DNA of 64,000 bases, taken from the NCBI RefSeq assembly GCF_017873435.1, contig NZ_JAGGKG010000012.1, positions 62,001-126,000 of the forward strand, written 5' to 3'. The stretch comes from Paenibacillus turicensis (lineage in GTDB: Bacteria; Bacillota; Bacilli; Paenibacillales; Paenibacillaceae). Both the position numbers and the translations under genes were made by a program. How positions within the stretch are numbered: position 1 is the stretch's first letter; each line of letters begins with the position of its first letter. Shown here in pieces: positions 44,140-53,976 of this stretch. A model generated the notes under the pieces. It did not search any database, was not told where the DNA came from, and worked only from the letters and a program-made list of their open reading frames with translations.

Positions 44140-46131
44140 ATGTTTTTGGAGCAAGCTATAGGGAAGATGAATCTCATTAGGATTGGGGTGAGCCAATTGT
44201 CACTACAAAGGGGAACCGATGTTAGTATACATGATGGTAATCTTGCCGAGCAGTTTGTTTATGATGTTTATGATGGAGATGACTTAGGAGTAACCTATCA
44301 TCCAGAAGGATCATTTTTTAGGGTGTGGGCACCCACCGCTTCGAAAGCAGAGGTTGTCTTGTACTTGGATTGGTCTTCAGTTTCAGGTGAAAGCTATATG
44401 ATGCACAGAGATCAGGCAGGTACATTTGTCTGTTACATTAATCAAAACCTCCGTAATTACTTTTACACTTACAAGGTTTGGATAGGTGAGCAATGTCATG
44501 AAGCTGTTGATCCGTATGCGGTAGCCGTAGGGGTGAATGGGGATCGAGGAGCGATTGTTGAGTTAGAGGACACAAATCCAATGGGCTGGAAAAGATTAAA
44601 ACGGGATTCATCATTTAAGCCTGTAGATGCTGTTATTTATGAGCTGCACATTAGGGATGCTTCTTATAATCCCCATTCTGGTATGTCTCCGAGAGGAAAG
44701 TATACTGCATTAGCACAACCAGGTACAAAGGGACCTTATGGTATAAAGACAGGACTTGATTATATTAAGGCATTAGGAGTTACGCATGTGCAGCTATTGC
44801 CTATTTTTGATTATGCTACAGAAAGTGTTGACGAAACGAAGCTGGAGCAGCCTCACTACAACTGGGGATATGACCCTAAGAACTATAATGCGCCTGAAGG
44901 ATCTTATTCAACAAATCCTTATGGTCCAGATGCTCGGATTCGCGAGCTGAAGCTTATGATTCATAAGCTTCATAGTAAGGGGATTTCTGTCATTATGGAT
45001 GTGGTTTACAATCATATATTTGATGTCGCTAAAAGCAGCTTCAACAAGCTAGCTCCAGATTATTATTTTAGACATTTGCCAGATGGTAGCTTATCTAATG
45101 GTTCATTTTGTGGAAATGAATGCGCTTCCGAAATGCCTATGATGTCTAAATTTATCGTGGACTCTGTCCTGTATTGGGCTAAGGAATACCATATGGATGG
45201 TTTCCGTTTTGACCTGATGGGCTTATTGGATATCGCAACGATGAATGAAATCCGTAGAAGGTTAGATGAAATAGACCCATCGATTATAATGCTTGGTGAA
45301 GGCTGGAATTTGCCCACGGTGTTACCTGAAAATAAGCGTGCTGCACAGCGTAATAGCAGCTTATTGCCACGGATTGGGCAGTTTAGTGATTTATTTAGAG
45401 ATGCGATCAAGGGCAGTAATTTTGATGTATCAAGCAAAGGGTTTATTCATGGTGAGGAAGGACTTGAAGCTTCGATTAAAAGTGGTATTGTTGGCGGTAT
45501 AAAGTATAACAAGCAACTGTCTGGTTTTGCATCCGAGCCTGATCAAACCGTCAATTATGTAGAATGCCATGACAATTTAACGTTATGGGATAAACTAGTC
45601 GTGAGTTGTCCGAATGCAAGTGAAGCAGATTATCGCAAGCTACATCGCTTAGCTTCGGCTATCCTTTTAACAAGCCAAGGCATTCCTTTCCTTCATGCAG
45701 GTCAGGAGTTTATGAGAACAAAGCAAGGTGTGGACAACAGCTATAATAGCCCTGCTGAGTTAAATGCACTTGATTGGCAACGTTGTGCTCAGTTTGGTGA
45801 TGATGTGGCTTACATGCAAAGTCTAATTTCTCTACGTAAATCTCATCCAGCCTTTCGTTTGCGTACGTCTGAGGAAATACGAAACCATTTATTTTTTGAA
45901 ATGGCGCCATCTCGGAGTGTCGCTTATACACTCCGCAATCATGCTGGCGGAGATTGGGATCTTCATCTTTATGTGATCTACAATGCCAATAGGACGCCGA
46001 TAACTGTAGAGTTGCCTCATTTAGGGTATGGAGCATGGAAAATCCGTTATGGGAGCGAGCATGTAGTGGAGTTGAGAAATAATAAGCTTCACCTTGATGG
46101 GATTGGCATGGTTGTGCTTGCTTTTGGGTAA
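44140..46131 (+). CDS. pulA: Type I pullulanase
   Basis: An intracellular debranching enzyme (no signal peptide) that hydrolyses alpha-1,6 links in limit dextrins. An N-terminal CBM48-like module (FFRVWAPTASKAEVVLY) precedes a GH13_14 barrel with the pullulanase signature YNWGYDPKNYNAPEGSY, VVYNHI, the nucleophile Asp of GFRFDLMGL, the acid/base Glu of MLGEGWN and the transition-state Asp of ECHDNLTLWDKL. The open frame gives 663 residues from 44140, but better ribosome sites favour GTG 44188 or TTG 44197, making about 645 residues. It belongs with the maltodextrin locus that follows. Confidence 0.93.
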   Translation: MFLEQAIGKMNLIRIGVSQLSLQRGTDVSIHDGNLAEQFVYDVYDGDDLGVTYHPEGSFFRVWAPTASKAEVVLYLDWSSVSGESYMMHRDQAGTFVCYINQNLRNYFYTYKVWIGEQCHEAVDPYAVAVGVNGDRGAIVELEDTNPMGWKRLKRDSSFKPVDAVIYELHIRDASYNPHSGMSPRGKYTALAQPGTKGPYGIKTGLDYIKALGVTHVQLLPIFDYATESVDETKLEQPHYNWGYDPKNYNAPEGSYSTNPYGPDARIRELKLMIHKLHSKGISVIMDVVYNHIFDVAKSSFNKLAPDYYFRHLPDGSLSNGSFCGNECASEMPMMSKFIVDSVLYWAKEYHMDGFRFDLMGLLDIATMNEIRRRLDEIDPSIIMLGEGWNLPTVLPENKRAAQRNSSLLPRIGQFSDLFRDAIKGSNFDVSSKGFIHGEEGLEASIKSGIVGGIKYNKQLSGFASEPDQTVNYVECHDNLTLWDKLVVSCPNASEADYRKLHRLASAILLTSQGIPFLHAGQEFMRTKQGVDNSYNSPAELNALDWQRCAQFGDDVAYMQSLISLRKSHPAFRLRTSEEIRNHLFFEMAPSRSVAYTLRNHAGGDWDLHLYVIYNANRTPITVELPHLGYGAWKIRYGSEHVVELRNNKLHLDGIGMVVLAFG

Positions 46132-46136
46132 AAGCT

Positions 46137-46195
46137 AAATCCGAACTAGTTTAAGGAATTGTAATTGAAACTCCGTAATAGTTCGGATTTTTCTT
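46137..46195. terminator. Shared terminator of pulA and malP
   Basis: AATCCGAACTA (46139-46149) pairs perfectly with TAGTTCGGATT (46179-46189), followed by TTTCTTT. It lies between convergent genes. Confidence 0.85.
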
Positions 46196-46214
46196 TAATT
46201 AAAATACTTTTGAA

Positions 46215-48530
46215 CTAAAATACTTTTGGTTTTTCTATTACTTGTTGAGGAGCAAGCGTGTGCACCTCTTCGTAGAGTCGTATTGTAATCTCTGGTCCAG
46301 CCTCATGAGTGATGGTGACCTTTTCTTGGGACACATGAACCTGCAATCTAGCATGACGAAACATGATTTTAAAGGAAAATGCAGTCCATGAATGTGGAAT
46401 AATCGGAGCAAGACACAGCATATCCTGTCGTACCTTCATTCCACCAAACCCTTGTGTAATTGACATCCAAGTGCCTGCCATACTCGTAATGTGACAACCA
46501 TCCTCTGTATCGTTATTATAGTTGTCTAAATCCAACCTCGAGGTACGTAAATACATTTCATAGGCTTTGTCGATATATCCTAATTCACAAGCTAAAATGT
46601 TGTGAACACAAGGGGATAAGGACGATTCGTGAACTGTAATTGGTTCATAGAAATCAAAATTTCGTTTTTTTGTTTCAATATCATATAAATGACCTAAAAA
46701 ATATAACCCTTGCAAGACATCCGCTTGCTTAATATAACAAGAGCGAAGAATACGATCCCATGACCAATGCTGATTGATAGGCAGATGGGCAGGAGATAGC
46801 GCCTTCACAGGGACGATTTCTTTATCTAGAAATCCATCCTGCTGCAAAAATATACCTTGCTCCTCATCCACTGGGAAATACATGTGATCAATAATATGCT
46901 GCCATTGTGTAAGCTCTTCTTGTTGTAAGGCCAGTTTGTTTACAAGTAGGTTATAGTTGGCTGTATGGGATAGACGTAACGCTTCTAATGACCGTAATGT
47001 ATATTCCAATGTCCATGTTGCTATACGATTGGTGTACCAGTTATTATTTACGTTATTTTCGTATTCATTTGGCCCTGTAACCCCTAACATGACATATTGC
47101 TGTTTCACCTTAGAAAATTGAACACGCTCTTCCCAGAAACGCGAAATTTCAATCAGTACGTCTAATCCATATTCAAATAAATAGGCCTCATCCCCTGTAT
47201 AATTCACATAATTATAAATGGCGTAAGCAATTGCGCCGTTACGATGTATTTCTTCAAATGTAATTTCCCATTCATTATGGCATTCCTCACCATTCATTGT
47301 CACCATCGGATAAAGTGCACCCTTACTGAATCCAAGCTTGCGTGCATTTTCTTTTGCTTTTTCCAAGTGATGATGACGATAAATAAGTAAGTTCCGAGCA
47401 ATAGGCTCATCTGCTGTGCTTAAATAGAAGGGAAGACAATAAGCTTCAGTATCCCAATAGGTGCTTCCGCCGTATTTCTCCCCTGTAAAGCCTTTAGGGC
47501 CAATATTAAGGCGGTTATCCTCGCCAGTATAAGTCTGATACAATTGGAAAATATTAAAGCGAATAGCTTGCTGAGCAGCTAAATCCCCTGCAATAACGAT
47601 ATCACATTCCTTCCAGTGCGCACCCCATGCTTGCTGTTGCTCCTCAAGTAATGCTTCGAAGCCAATATGGCTAGCTTCATCCAGGAAATGCATCGCTTGA
47701 TTAATGAGCTGTGACGGATCATAATCTCTTGAGGTCACGTTAGCTACGTATTTATACAGTGTGACCGTTTCCCTTTGTTGCGTAATAAATTCAGAGCTCA
47801 CACCTACATATTTATCCCTTTCAATCAGCCCTGTAAGTAAAGGTAATTCAAGCTGAGCATCATTATGAAATAACTTTGTATGCATCGCTGATGTAAGATG
47901 GAAATCAAGTTTTTTAGTTTTAACGGTTAAATAGCTACAGTCAGCAGTAGCCTGTTTATTTACCTCTACCCAAAATTTTTCATCGTAGTTGGCATCCTTA
48001 TTGGAGACATCACCATCTAGATAAGAGGTTAAAGCTAGCTTTCCAGAGAAGTTCAAAGGTGTGATTTGGTACTTAATCGCCCCAATTTGGCGTCTCTTTA
48101 AGCTAACAAAACGTGTGGATACAACTTTAACCTGTTTAAAATTAGGCAACTCAACAATGCATTCCCTTAAAAGATAACCCGCCTTCATATTTAACTCTCG
48201 CCTAAAGGAAAGAATTTTGCAGGTAGCTAAGTCAAGCGGGTGATCGTCAATGTTGACATCAATCCCAATCCAATTGGTGCTATTAAGTACCTTTGCGAAA
48301 TATTCAGGATAGCCGTTTTTCCACCAGCCCACTCTCGTTTTATCAGGATAATAGACACCTGCCATATAGCTTCCTTGTAAGGAGCAGCCACTGTACCTTT
48401 CTTCAAAATTAGCACGTTGCCCCATGTATCCGTTTCCAATGCTGAAAATACTTTCAGATAACTCATGGTGATTAGGATGAAAGCCTTCTTCGATAATGGA
48501 CCATTCATCTAATTGTAAATACTGCTCCAT
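46215..48530 (-). CDS. malP: Maltose phosphorylase, GH65
   Basis: 771 residues from ATG 48530 (GGAGAG seven bases upstream; the frame opens at 48545). The GH65 plan is complete: N-terminal beta-sandwich (SIFSIGNGYMGQRANFEE), linker and (alpha/alpha)6 barrel with KYGGSTYWDTEAYCLPF and the general-acid Glu of TGPNEYENNVNNNWYTN. It splits maltose with phosphate into glucose and beta-glucose-1-phosphate. The next gene upstream in the operon, a beta-phosphoglucomutase, takes that product, which favours maltose over trehalose or kojibiose as substrate, though the latter cannot be excluded by sequence alone. Confidence 0.9.
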   Translation of the reverse strand: MEQYLQLDEWSIIEEGFHPNHHELSESIFSIGNGYMGQRANFEERYSGCSLQGSYMAGVYYPDKTRVGWWKNGYPEYFAKVLNSTNWIGIDVNIDDHPLDLATCKILSFRRELNMKAGYLLRECIVELPNFKQVKVVSTRFVSLKRRQIGAIKYQITPLNFSGKLALTSYLDGDVSNKDANYDEKFWVEVNKQATADCSYLTVKTKKLDFHLTSAMHTKLFHNDAQLELPLLTGLIERDKYVGVSSEFITQQRETVTLYKYVANVTSRDYDPSQLINQAMHFLDEASHIGFEALLEEQQQAWGAHWKECDIVIAGDLAAQQAIRFNIFQLYQTYTGEDNRLNIGPKGFTGEKYGGSTYWDTEAYCLPFYLSTADEPIARNLLIYRHHHLEKAKENARKLGFSKGALYPMVTMNGEECHNEWEITFEEIHRNGAIAYAIYNYVNYTGDEAYLFEYGLDVLIEISRFWEERVQFSKVKQQYVMLGVTGPNEYENNVNNNWYTNRIATWTLEYTLRSLEALRLSHTANYNLLVNKLALQQEELTQWQHIIDHMYFPVDEEQGIFLQQDGFLDKEIVPVKALSPAHLPINQHWSWDRILRSCYIKQADVLQGLYFLGHLYDIETKKRNFDFYEPITVHESSLSPCVHNILACELGYIDKAYEMYLRTSRLDLDNYNNDTEDGCHITSMAGTWMSITQGFGGMKVRQDMLCLAPIIPHSWTAFSFKIMFRHARLQVHVSQEKVTITHEAGPEITIRLYEEVHTLAPQQVIEKPKVF

Positions 48531-48584
48531 GCATGTTCTCTCCATTCCTTAGGTAATAGTAGGTAATAGTTAGGTAATTGTTAA

Positions 48585-49247
48585 CTAAATAGTCAAGCTG
48601 TCTAATAACGTAAGTGACATTGCATTTAGAGAAGGAACTACAAGATCGGCGTCCTGTAGTATCTCTGAATTTCCTACGCCAACACAATACATACCGGCTC
48701 GTTTGGCTGCCTCAACACCAGCTGCTGCATCCTCAAATACAACACATTGTTGTGGCTCTACACCAAGCTGCTTGGCCGCTAGCAGGAAAACTTCAGGATC
48801 TGGTTTTGCAGATGCTACACACGTCCCATCCACAATTACATCTAGCTTATCGACTAGTTGAGTGAGGGTAAGGATCGTTTTAGCATTTTTACTGGCAGAG
48901 CCAAGTCCTAACTTGAATCCCCGTTCTCGGCAGGCATTTAGAAACTGTTCGACTCCAGGTAAAAGATCATTTTCATTCATACGTTTTATATATTCCACAT
49001 ACCAACGATTTTTGCGCTCAGCGAATTTAATTTTTGTATCCTCGTCTACAATCATGTTGCCCTTATCCAGCAAAATATCGAGGGAGGCCATCCGACTCAC
49101 CCCTTTGAGTGCTTCATTATCATGCGTTGTAAATTCAATGCCAAGCTCTGCTGCAAGTCGCGCCCATGCGAGGAAATGATAATGTGCTGTATCTACTAAA
49201 ACGCCATCCAAATCAAAAATACATGCTTTTATAAAATTCAAATTCAT
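48585..49247 (-). CDS. pgmB: Beta-phosphoglucomutase
   Basis: 220 residues from ATG 49247 (AAGGAG seven bases upstream; the frame opens at 49301). It is a HAD-superfamily enzyme with the nucleophile and acid/base aspartates in CIFDLDGVLVDTA, the cap-domain substrate motif LKGVSRMASL, GLGSASKNAK and the metal-binding VFEDAAAGVEAA. It converts beta-glucose-1-phosphate to glucose-6-phosphate. It is co-transcribed with malP, 54 bp downstream. Confidence 0.95.
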   Translation of the reverse strand: MNLNFIKACIFDLDGVLVDTAHYHFLAWARLAAELGIEFTTHDNEALKGVSRMASLDILLDKGNMIVDEDTKIKFAERKNRWYVEYIKRMNENDLLPGVEQFLNACRERGFKLGLGSASKNAKTILTLTQLVDKLDVIVDGTCVASAKPDPEVFLLAAKQLGVEPQQCVVFEDAAAGVEAAKRAGMYCVGVGNSEILQDADLVVPSLNAMSLTLLDSLTI

Positions 49248-49262
49248 CTTATCACTCCTTAG

Positions 49263-49276
49263 TGCAAACGTTTGAA
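49263..49276. promoter_or_regulatory. MalR-type operator upstream of pgmB
   Basis: TGCAAACGTTTGAA is a near-perfect palindrome centred on CG, 16 bp upstream of the pgmB start. It is the best copy of a motif that recurs at 50440, 52329, 52499 and 52580. It also resembles cre. Confidence 0.65.
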
Positions 49277-49309
49277 CTGTGAAAGAAAATAGAGAAACCA
49301 AAAATTTCT

Positions 49310-50344
49310 CTATTGTTGAGGTAAGCTATATATAGATGAGTCTCGAATCATGAGACGATGGGGAATGATGTGCCTTTTTTGCGTAATCCCCTTTCCGTCC
49401 TGCTGAATACTTTGAATTAATAAACGTGAAGCAGTGTAACCTAAGTTATAAGTTCCAATATCCATACTACTTAATGGGGGTGTTGCCAGTTCAGCTAATG
49501 GAATATTGTTAAAGCTTACAAGGCAAAGGTCCTTAGGGACGTTATAATGAAGCTCATGTAATCCACGTAATACACCAAAAGCGACAACATCATCAATGAC
49601 AATAATTGCAGTTGGTCGATCTGGTAAACTCATAAAAAATGACATGGCTCGATAGCCGCTATCCTGCAAAAAGTCGCCCTCTACAATCCATTCCTGTCTT
49701 GTCTCTATCCCAGCATCAGCTAAAGCATTCATGTAGCCTGTTAGGCGATCTTGAGACACAACAAGCTCAGAAGGACCACTGACAAAGCCAATCCGTTGAT
49801 GCCCGAGTGAAATTAAATGCTGTGCAGTATCATATGCGGCTTGAATATTGTCGGTGTCTACGGATAATATATCCGGGTACTGCTCACTACGCCCAATTAA
49901 GACAAAGGGATAATGGTTATCTCGCAAAAAATCAATGACAGGATCATTAATTCGAGAGTACAGTAAAATGACGCCATCTACTCTACGGCCATTTAACAAT
50001 CTAGAAATGCCCTCTAGCTCTTCCCTTTCATTGGAGCCAGAACTTAATAATACATCGTATCCCATTTTTCTTGCCTGTGTCATAATCCCTCGAATCAATT
50101 CCATAAAGAAAAAATTAGAAAATAAATCTTCGGCTGATTTAGGTAACATAATGCAAATCGTATGTGTTGTTTTAGAGACAAGGCTTTTCGCCATGATGTT
50201 AGGATGATACCCAAGCTCATTCATAATTTTTTTTACTCTTAGTGATGTTTCAGTGCTAATTTTAGGATGATTAGACAATACACGAGACACGGTGGAGGGT
50301 GAAACTCCAGCCTTTTTGGCCACATCCTTTATCGTAACGGACAT
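49310..50344 (-). CDS. malR: LacI-family maltose repressor
   Basis: 344 residues. The HTH is IKDVAKKAGVSPSTVSRVLSNH with hinge helix NIMAKSLVSK. The effector domain shows FFFMELIRGIMTQA, RRVDGVILLYSR, LIGRSEQ and VIDDVVAFGVLRG. It fits MalR of Bacillales, which represses maltose genes. It lies inside the cluster it should control, between the cyclomaltodextrinase and pgmB. AAGGAGG precedes the start. Confidence 0.9.
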   Translation of the reverse strand: MSVTIKDVAKKAGVSPSTVSRVLSNHPKISTETSLRVKKIMNELGYHPNIMAKSLVSKTTHTICIMLPKSAEDLFSNFFFMELIRGIMTQARKMGYDVLLSSGSNEREELEGISRLLNGRRVDGVILLYSRINDPVIDFLRDNHYPFVLIGRSEQYPDILSVDTDNIQAAYDTAQHLISLGHQRIGFVSGPSELVVSQDRLTGYMNALADAGIETRQEWIVEGDFLQDSGYRAMSFFMSLPDRPTAIIVIDDVVAFGVLRGLHELHYNVPKDLCLVSFNNIPLAELATPPLSSMDIGTYNLGYTASRLLIQSIQQDGKGITQKRHIIPHRLMIRDSSIYSLPQQ

Positions 50345-50439
50345 AAAAATCCTCCTTGTTACAAAAGCCGTTAAATCTTCCTTAAATGTAAAGACTAGGC
50401 TCCTTCTTCTCTGTATTGTATAGCATACAATTAAATGAG

Positions 50440-50453
50440 TGCAAACGATATAT
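50440..50453. promoter_or_regulatory. Candidate MalR half-operator upstream of malR
   Basis: TGCAAACGATATAT keeps one half of the recurring TGCAAACG motif, about 96 bp upstream of malR, and could give autoregulation. Confidence 0.4.
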
Positions 50454-50460
50454 TCATATC

Positions 50461-52230
50461 TTAATGAAGACGATTTAAAATTACAAAGTCATAAGCACCT
50501 AATATGATGGGTAGCCCTGAGCCTGAAGAGAAATTGCTTTTATTATGAAGCTTCTTCTGGTTCATAACATCTTGCCATTCTGTATGGTCAACAGGGAGTA
50601 ACACCGTTTGCTTCATATCCGAGTTGTTGATTACGACGACAACAACTTCATCATCAAGCCTACGCTCATAAGCTAGGATGTCACCACCAGCCTCAGCGAT
50701 TAGAAAACGGACGGAACCAGATTGGAGTGCAGGTGATTGCTTACGAACTTCAATCAAGCGTTTGTAAAACTGCAAAAGTTGTTGATCCTGTTTACTCTCG
50801 TCCCACTCCATGCATTTTCGACAATCAGGATCATCTTCTCCTGTTAGCCCAACCTCATCCCCATAATATATGCACGGCACGCCAAGATAGGTGAACTGAA
50901 TAGCAGCGGCTAGCTTCATTTTGAGCTTGTCATCTTGACAAAGTGTGAGCAAGCGTGGGGTGTCATGACTATCTAGCAAGTTAAAGGTGATCTCACTAGC
51001 CTGCTTAGAATAACGCGCTAATTGCTTACCCATTGTATGTGAAAATTGTTCTGCATCAAGCTTATTTTTGGCAATAAAGTCCCACACTGCTTCTGTAAAA
51101 GGATAGTTCATTACGGCATCAAACTGATCGCCTTGTAGCCAGGCAGTTGAATCATTCCAGATCTCACCTAAAATATAGGCGTCAGGATTTGCTTGTTTAA
51201 CAACATTTCGAAATTCCCGCCAAAATTGATGATCAACTTCATTCGCAACGTCCAGTCGCCAACCATCAATCCCCACTTCTTTAACCCAGAATTGTGCTAC
51301 ATCCAATAAATACTTTTTCACATCAGGATGCTCTGTATTTAGCTTTGGCATGGTGGCTTCAAATGCAAACATATCGTAGCTATAGTTGTATGCGCTTTCC
51401 TCTAAGCTTGTAATTGGCCATTGATGAATATGAAACCAATCCTTATACTTCGAGGACTCCCCATGCTCCAGTACATCCAGAAACGGAGCAAACCTACTGC
51501 CTGCATGATTAAATACAGCATCTAACAAAATACGTATTCCTCGTTCATGACACGCTTGAACTAACTTTTTTAATGTTTTAATGTCACCAAAATGAGGATC
51601 AACCTTCATGTAATCAGTTGTATCATATTTATGATTCGTATTTGCTTCAAAAATAGGTGTGAGATAAAGTGCATTTACACCAAGCTGCTGTAAGTAATCC
51701 AAATGTAGCAATATTCCTTGTAAATCTCCACCAAAGTAATTGTCCCTTGCAGGAGTATCACCCCAAGGCAGGACATTAGGAGGATCATTAGTAATATCTC
51801 CATTTGCAAAACGTTCCGGAAAAATTTGATAAAACACAGCATCCTTTACCCATTTTGGTGTCGTAAATATATCTATCGGATTAAGGAATGGATATTCAAA
51901 TAATGGATTTGGTGTTTCAGGACGTTGTGGCGTGAAGCCATGCTCAGTCATCCAAATTTGGTCATCTTCTGATTTTAACTTAAAAGCATAACGAAGACGA
52001 CGGTGAAGTGGCTTAATGCTACATTCCCAATAATCGAATAGCTCATCAGCAATCAGTTTATTCATAGGAATAAGTTCCTTCGTTTTGTCCCAAGCGTATT
52101 TGTCGCCTGCAAGGACTGTGACCTCTGTAAGGTCATTTCGTTTAGCGCGTAATCTGAGATGAATGGTCTCTTTATCATAAGCATACGACCAATTCAGCTG
52201 TGGACGGTGATAAATTGCTTCGAGAAACAT
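50461..52230 (-). CDS. Cyclomaltodextrinase / neopullulanase, GH13_20
   Basis: 589 residues, intracellular. An N-terminal dimerisation domain (CBM34-like, residues 1-125) precedes the GH13 barrel: VFYQIFPERFANGD, GGDLQGILLHLDYLQQLGVNALYLTPIF, VFNHAG, the nucleophile Asp in GWRLDVANEVDH, the acid/base Glu in ILGEIWND and the third Asp in LLDSHDTPRLL. Such enzymes open cyclodextrins and cut maltodextrins to maltose, matching a cell that exports a CGTase. First gene of the minus-strand operon leading to malR, pgmB and malP. Confidence 0.93.
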   Translation of the reverse strand: MFLEAIYHRPQLNWSYAYDKETIHLRLRAKRNDLTEVTVLAGDKYAWDKTKELIPMNKLIADELFDYWECSIKPLHRRLRYAFKLKSEDDQIWMTEHGFTPQRPETPNPLFEYPFLNPIDIFTTPKWVKDAVFYQIFPERFANGDITNDPPNVLPWGDTPARDNYFGGDLQGILLHLDYLQQLGVNALYLTPIFEANTNHKYDTTDYMKVDPHFGDIKTLKKLVQACHERGIRILLDAVFNHAGSRFAPFLDVLEHGESSKYKDWFHIHQWPITSLEESAYNYSYDMFAFEATMPKLNTEHPDVKKYLLDVAQFWVKEVGIDGWRLDVANEVDHQFWREFRNVVKQANPDAYILGEIWNDSTAWLQGDQFDAVMNYPFTEAVWDFIAKNKLDAEQFSHTMGKQLARYSKQASEITFNLLDSHDTPRLLTLCQDDKLKMKLAAAIQFTYLGVPCIYYGDEVGLTGEDDPDCRKCMEWDESKQDQQLLQFYKRLIEVRKQSPALQSGSVRFLIAEAGGDILAYERRLDDEVVVVVINNSDMKQTVLLPVDHTEWQDVMNQKKLHNKSNFSSGSGLPIILGAYDFVILNRLH

Positions 52231-52328
52231 GACACTTCAAACCTCCTTGGCTTTAAAAGGATAATTAAACGTGATCAAGGGTGTAATCTTCTAGCTGTTC
52301 CATTATTTGCAGTGAATTATAGCATGAG

Positions 52329-52342
52329 TTCAAACCTTTGCA
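52329..52342. promoter_or_regulatory. MalR-type operator upstream of the cyclomaltodextrinase gene
   Basis: On the minus strand TGCAAAGGTTTGAA, differing in one position from the copy upstream of pgmB. About 100 bp upstream of the cyclomaltodextrinase start. Confidence 0.55.
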
Positions 52343-52498
52343 CAAGATAGTAGAAAACTGATAAAGGAGCCATTTTATATAGATAGAGAACACGAAAAAA
52401 TATTTTTTTCAATCTAAAAAACAGAGTAAATTTACGATTAACCTTGTTCTCGAGAGAAAAGTTAAGGAATTTTAATTAAAAACGGTAAAAATGACCAA

Positions 52499-52516
52499 TG
52501 CAAACGTTTTTATAAT
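52499..52516 (+). promoter_or_regulatory. malE promoter -10 region with overlapping MalR-type site
   Basis: TGCAAACGTTTTTA (52499-52512) overlaps a perfect TATAAT (52511-52516). No clear -35 box is visible 17 bp upstream. Repressor binding here would occlude transcription of malEFG. Confidence 0.5.
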
Positions 52517-52547
52517 GTAAAATGGTGGTGTATTATATCCTCAAAAC

Positions 52548-52561
52548 ATAAAGCGCTTACA
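52548..52561. promoter_or_regulatory. Candidate cre site upstream of malE
   Basis: ATAAAGCGCTTACA, read on the minus strand, matches 12 of 14 positions of TGWAANCGNTNWCA. This implies CcpA repression of the mal transport genes when preferred sugars are present. Confidence 0.6.
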
Positions 52562-52579
52562 TATATCTAGTTATCTTAA

Positions 52580-52593
52580 TGCAATCGTTTGCG
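52580..52593. promoter_or_regulatory. MalR-type operator upstream of malE
   Basis: TGCAATCGTTTGCG, a near palindrome of the same family, 50 bp upstream of the malE start and 80 bp downstream of the 52499 copy. The rest of 52231-52642 holds no further gene. Confidence 0.6.
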
Positions 52594-52642
52594 CTCTTGT
52601 ATTTTAGTGTTAACCTATCATCATCATTAGGAGGGGTTAGTT

Positions 52643-53965
52643 GTGAAGAAAGTGAAAAAACTGATGGTTTTAGTTGTTGTTATCTCGTTAATGTCAATGA
52701 TTGCAGCATGTGGGGTTAAGAGTAGTAGAAGCAGGAGTACTGAGGGTTCAAGCCATAATCAGAGTGGAGCTAATCAAACTCAAGCTAACGATAGCATCCA
52801 ATTAGCGGAAGACCTTAAGCCAGAGGAGGGTGCAGAATTACTTGTATGGGATAGTAAGGATGAGAAGGCCTATACCAATGAGGTTGTGAAGCGGTTTGAA
52901 CAAAAATATGGGGTTAAAGTGAAAATTGAAGAGGTAGCTCCACCTGATCAGGTTGGAAAGCTGACGCAAGATGCACCCTCGGGTTTAGCAGCGGATGTTC
53001 TCGTTATTCCACATGATCATATGGGGAATGCAGCCGTATCGGGCTTGCTCTTAGCCAATGATGTATTTGCAGAAGAAACAAAAAAGGACAATACAGAAGC
53101 TTCTATTACGGCTTCCACTTATGATGGTGTGTTATATGGATATCCACGTGCAGCAGAAACAACCGCATTATTTTATAACAAGTCATTATTGCCTGAACCA
53201 CCAAAAACATTTAATGAAATTGTGGAGTTCAGTAAAACGTTTAATGATAAAAGCAAGGGCAAATATGCACTAATGTGGGAAACAGGCAACATGTATTTTA
53301 ACGGCCCTTTTGTTTTAAGTACAGGGGGGTACATTTTTGGTGATAACGGGACAAATAAGGATGACATGGGTCTCGCGAATGATGGAGCTATTGAAGGACT
53401 TAAATATTATCAAAGTCTAAAAAATATTTTGCCTATTAACAGTGGAGACATTAATCCAGATATTAAACGAGGGTTGTTTAGCTCAGGCGATGTAGCAATG
53501 GACATTAACGGGCCATGGGAACTAGCTGGATATAAGGAAGTGTTAGGAGATAAATTGGGTGTTGCACCGATTCCTACGGTGGAGGGTAAAACTGCAATTA
53601 CATTTTCAGGGATGAAGGTGTGGGTTGTGAACTCATTTACCAAGTATCCAAATGCAGCTAAACTATTTGCAAGCTTTGCTTCATCCAAAGAGGCACAACT
53701 CATTTTAAATGAGAAGGTAGGGGCTATTCCGACTAATCTTGAGGCACTTGAATCCGATCAAATTAAAAATGATCCGTATGTGGCCGCTTTTGCTGAACAA
53801 GCCAAAAACTCAATGCCAATGCCTTCGATTCCAGAAATGGCGAATGTATGGGCACCTGTAAATGCAGCATTGCCGGAAATATGGAATAAGAATGCAGATC
53901 CTAAGACTGCTATGGAAAAGGCAGTGACGCAAATTAAGGATTTGAATAATAGTACTTCTAAATAA
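52643..53965 (+). CDS. malE: Maltodextrin/cyclodextrin ABC transporter, substrate-binding lipoprotein
   Basis: 440 residues from a GTG start with AGGAGGGG six bases upstream. The signal peptide has the lipobox MIAAC, so the protein is tethered to the membrane. A Ser/Asn/Gln linker leads into a family 1 solute-binding fold with LLVWDSKDEKAYTNEVVKRF, YGYPRAAETTALFYNK and the FSGMKVWVVN hinge. It collects maltodextrins, possibly cyclodextrins given the neighbouring CGTase and cyclomaltodextrinase, and delivers them to MalFG. No ATPase is in the cluster; a shared MsmX-type subunit is likely. Confidence 0.93.
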   Translation: MKKVKKLMVLVVVISLMSMIAACGVKSSRSRSTEGSSHNQSGANQTQANDSIQLAEDLKPEEGAELLVWDSKDEKAYTNEVVKRFEQKYGVKVKIEEVAPPDQVGKLTQDAPSGLAADVLVIPHDHMGNAAVSGLLLANDVFAEETKKDNTEASITASTYDGVLYGYPRAAETTALFYNKSLLPEPPKTFNEIVEFSKTFNDKSKGKYALMWETGNMYFNGPFVLSTGGYIFGDNGTNKDDMGLANDGAIEGLKYYQSLKNILPINSGDINPDIKRGLFSSGDVAMDINGPWELAGYKEVLGDKLGVAPIPTVEGKTAITFSGMKVWVVNSFTKYPNAAKLFASFASSKEAQLILNEKVGAIPTNLEALESDQIKNDPYVAAFAEQAKNSMPMPSIPEMANVWAPVNAALPEIWNKNADPKTAMEKAVTQIKDLNNSTSK

Positions 53966-53976
53966 AGAGGTAGCAA

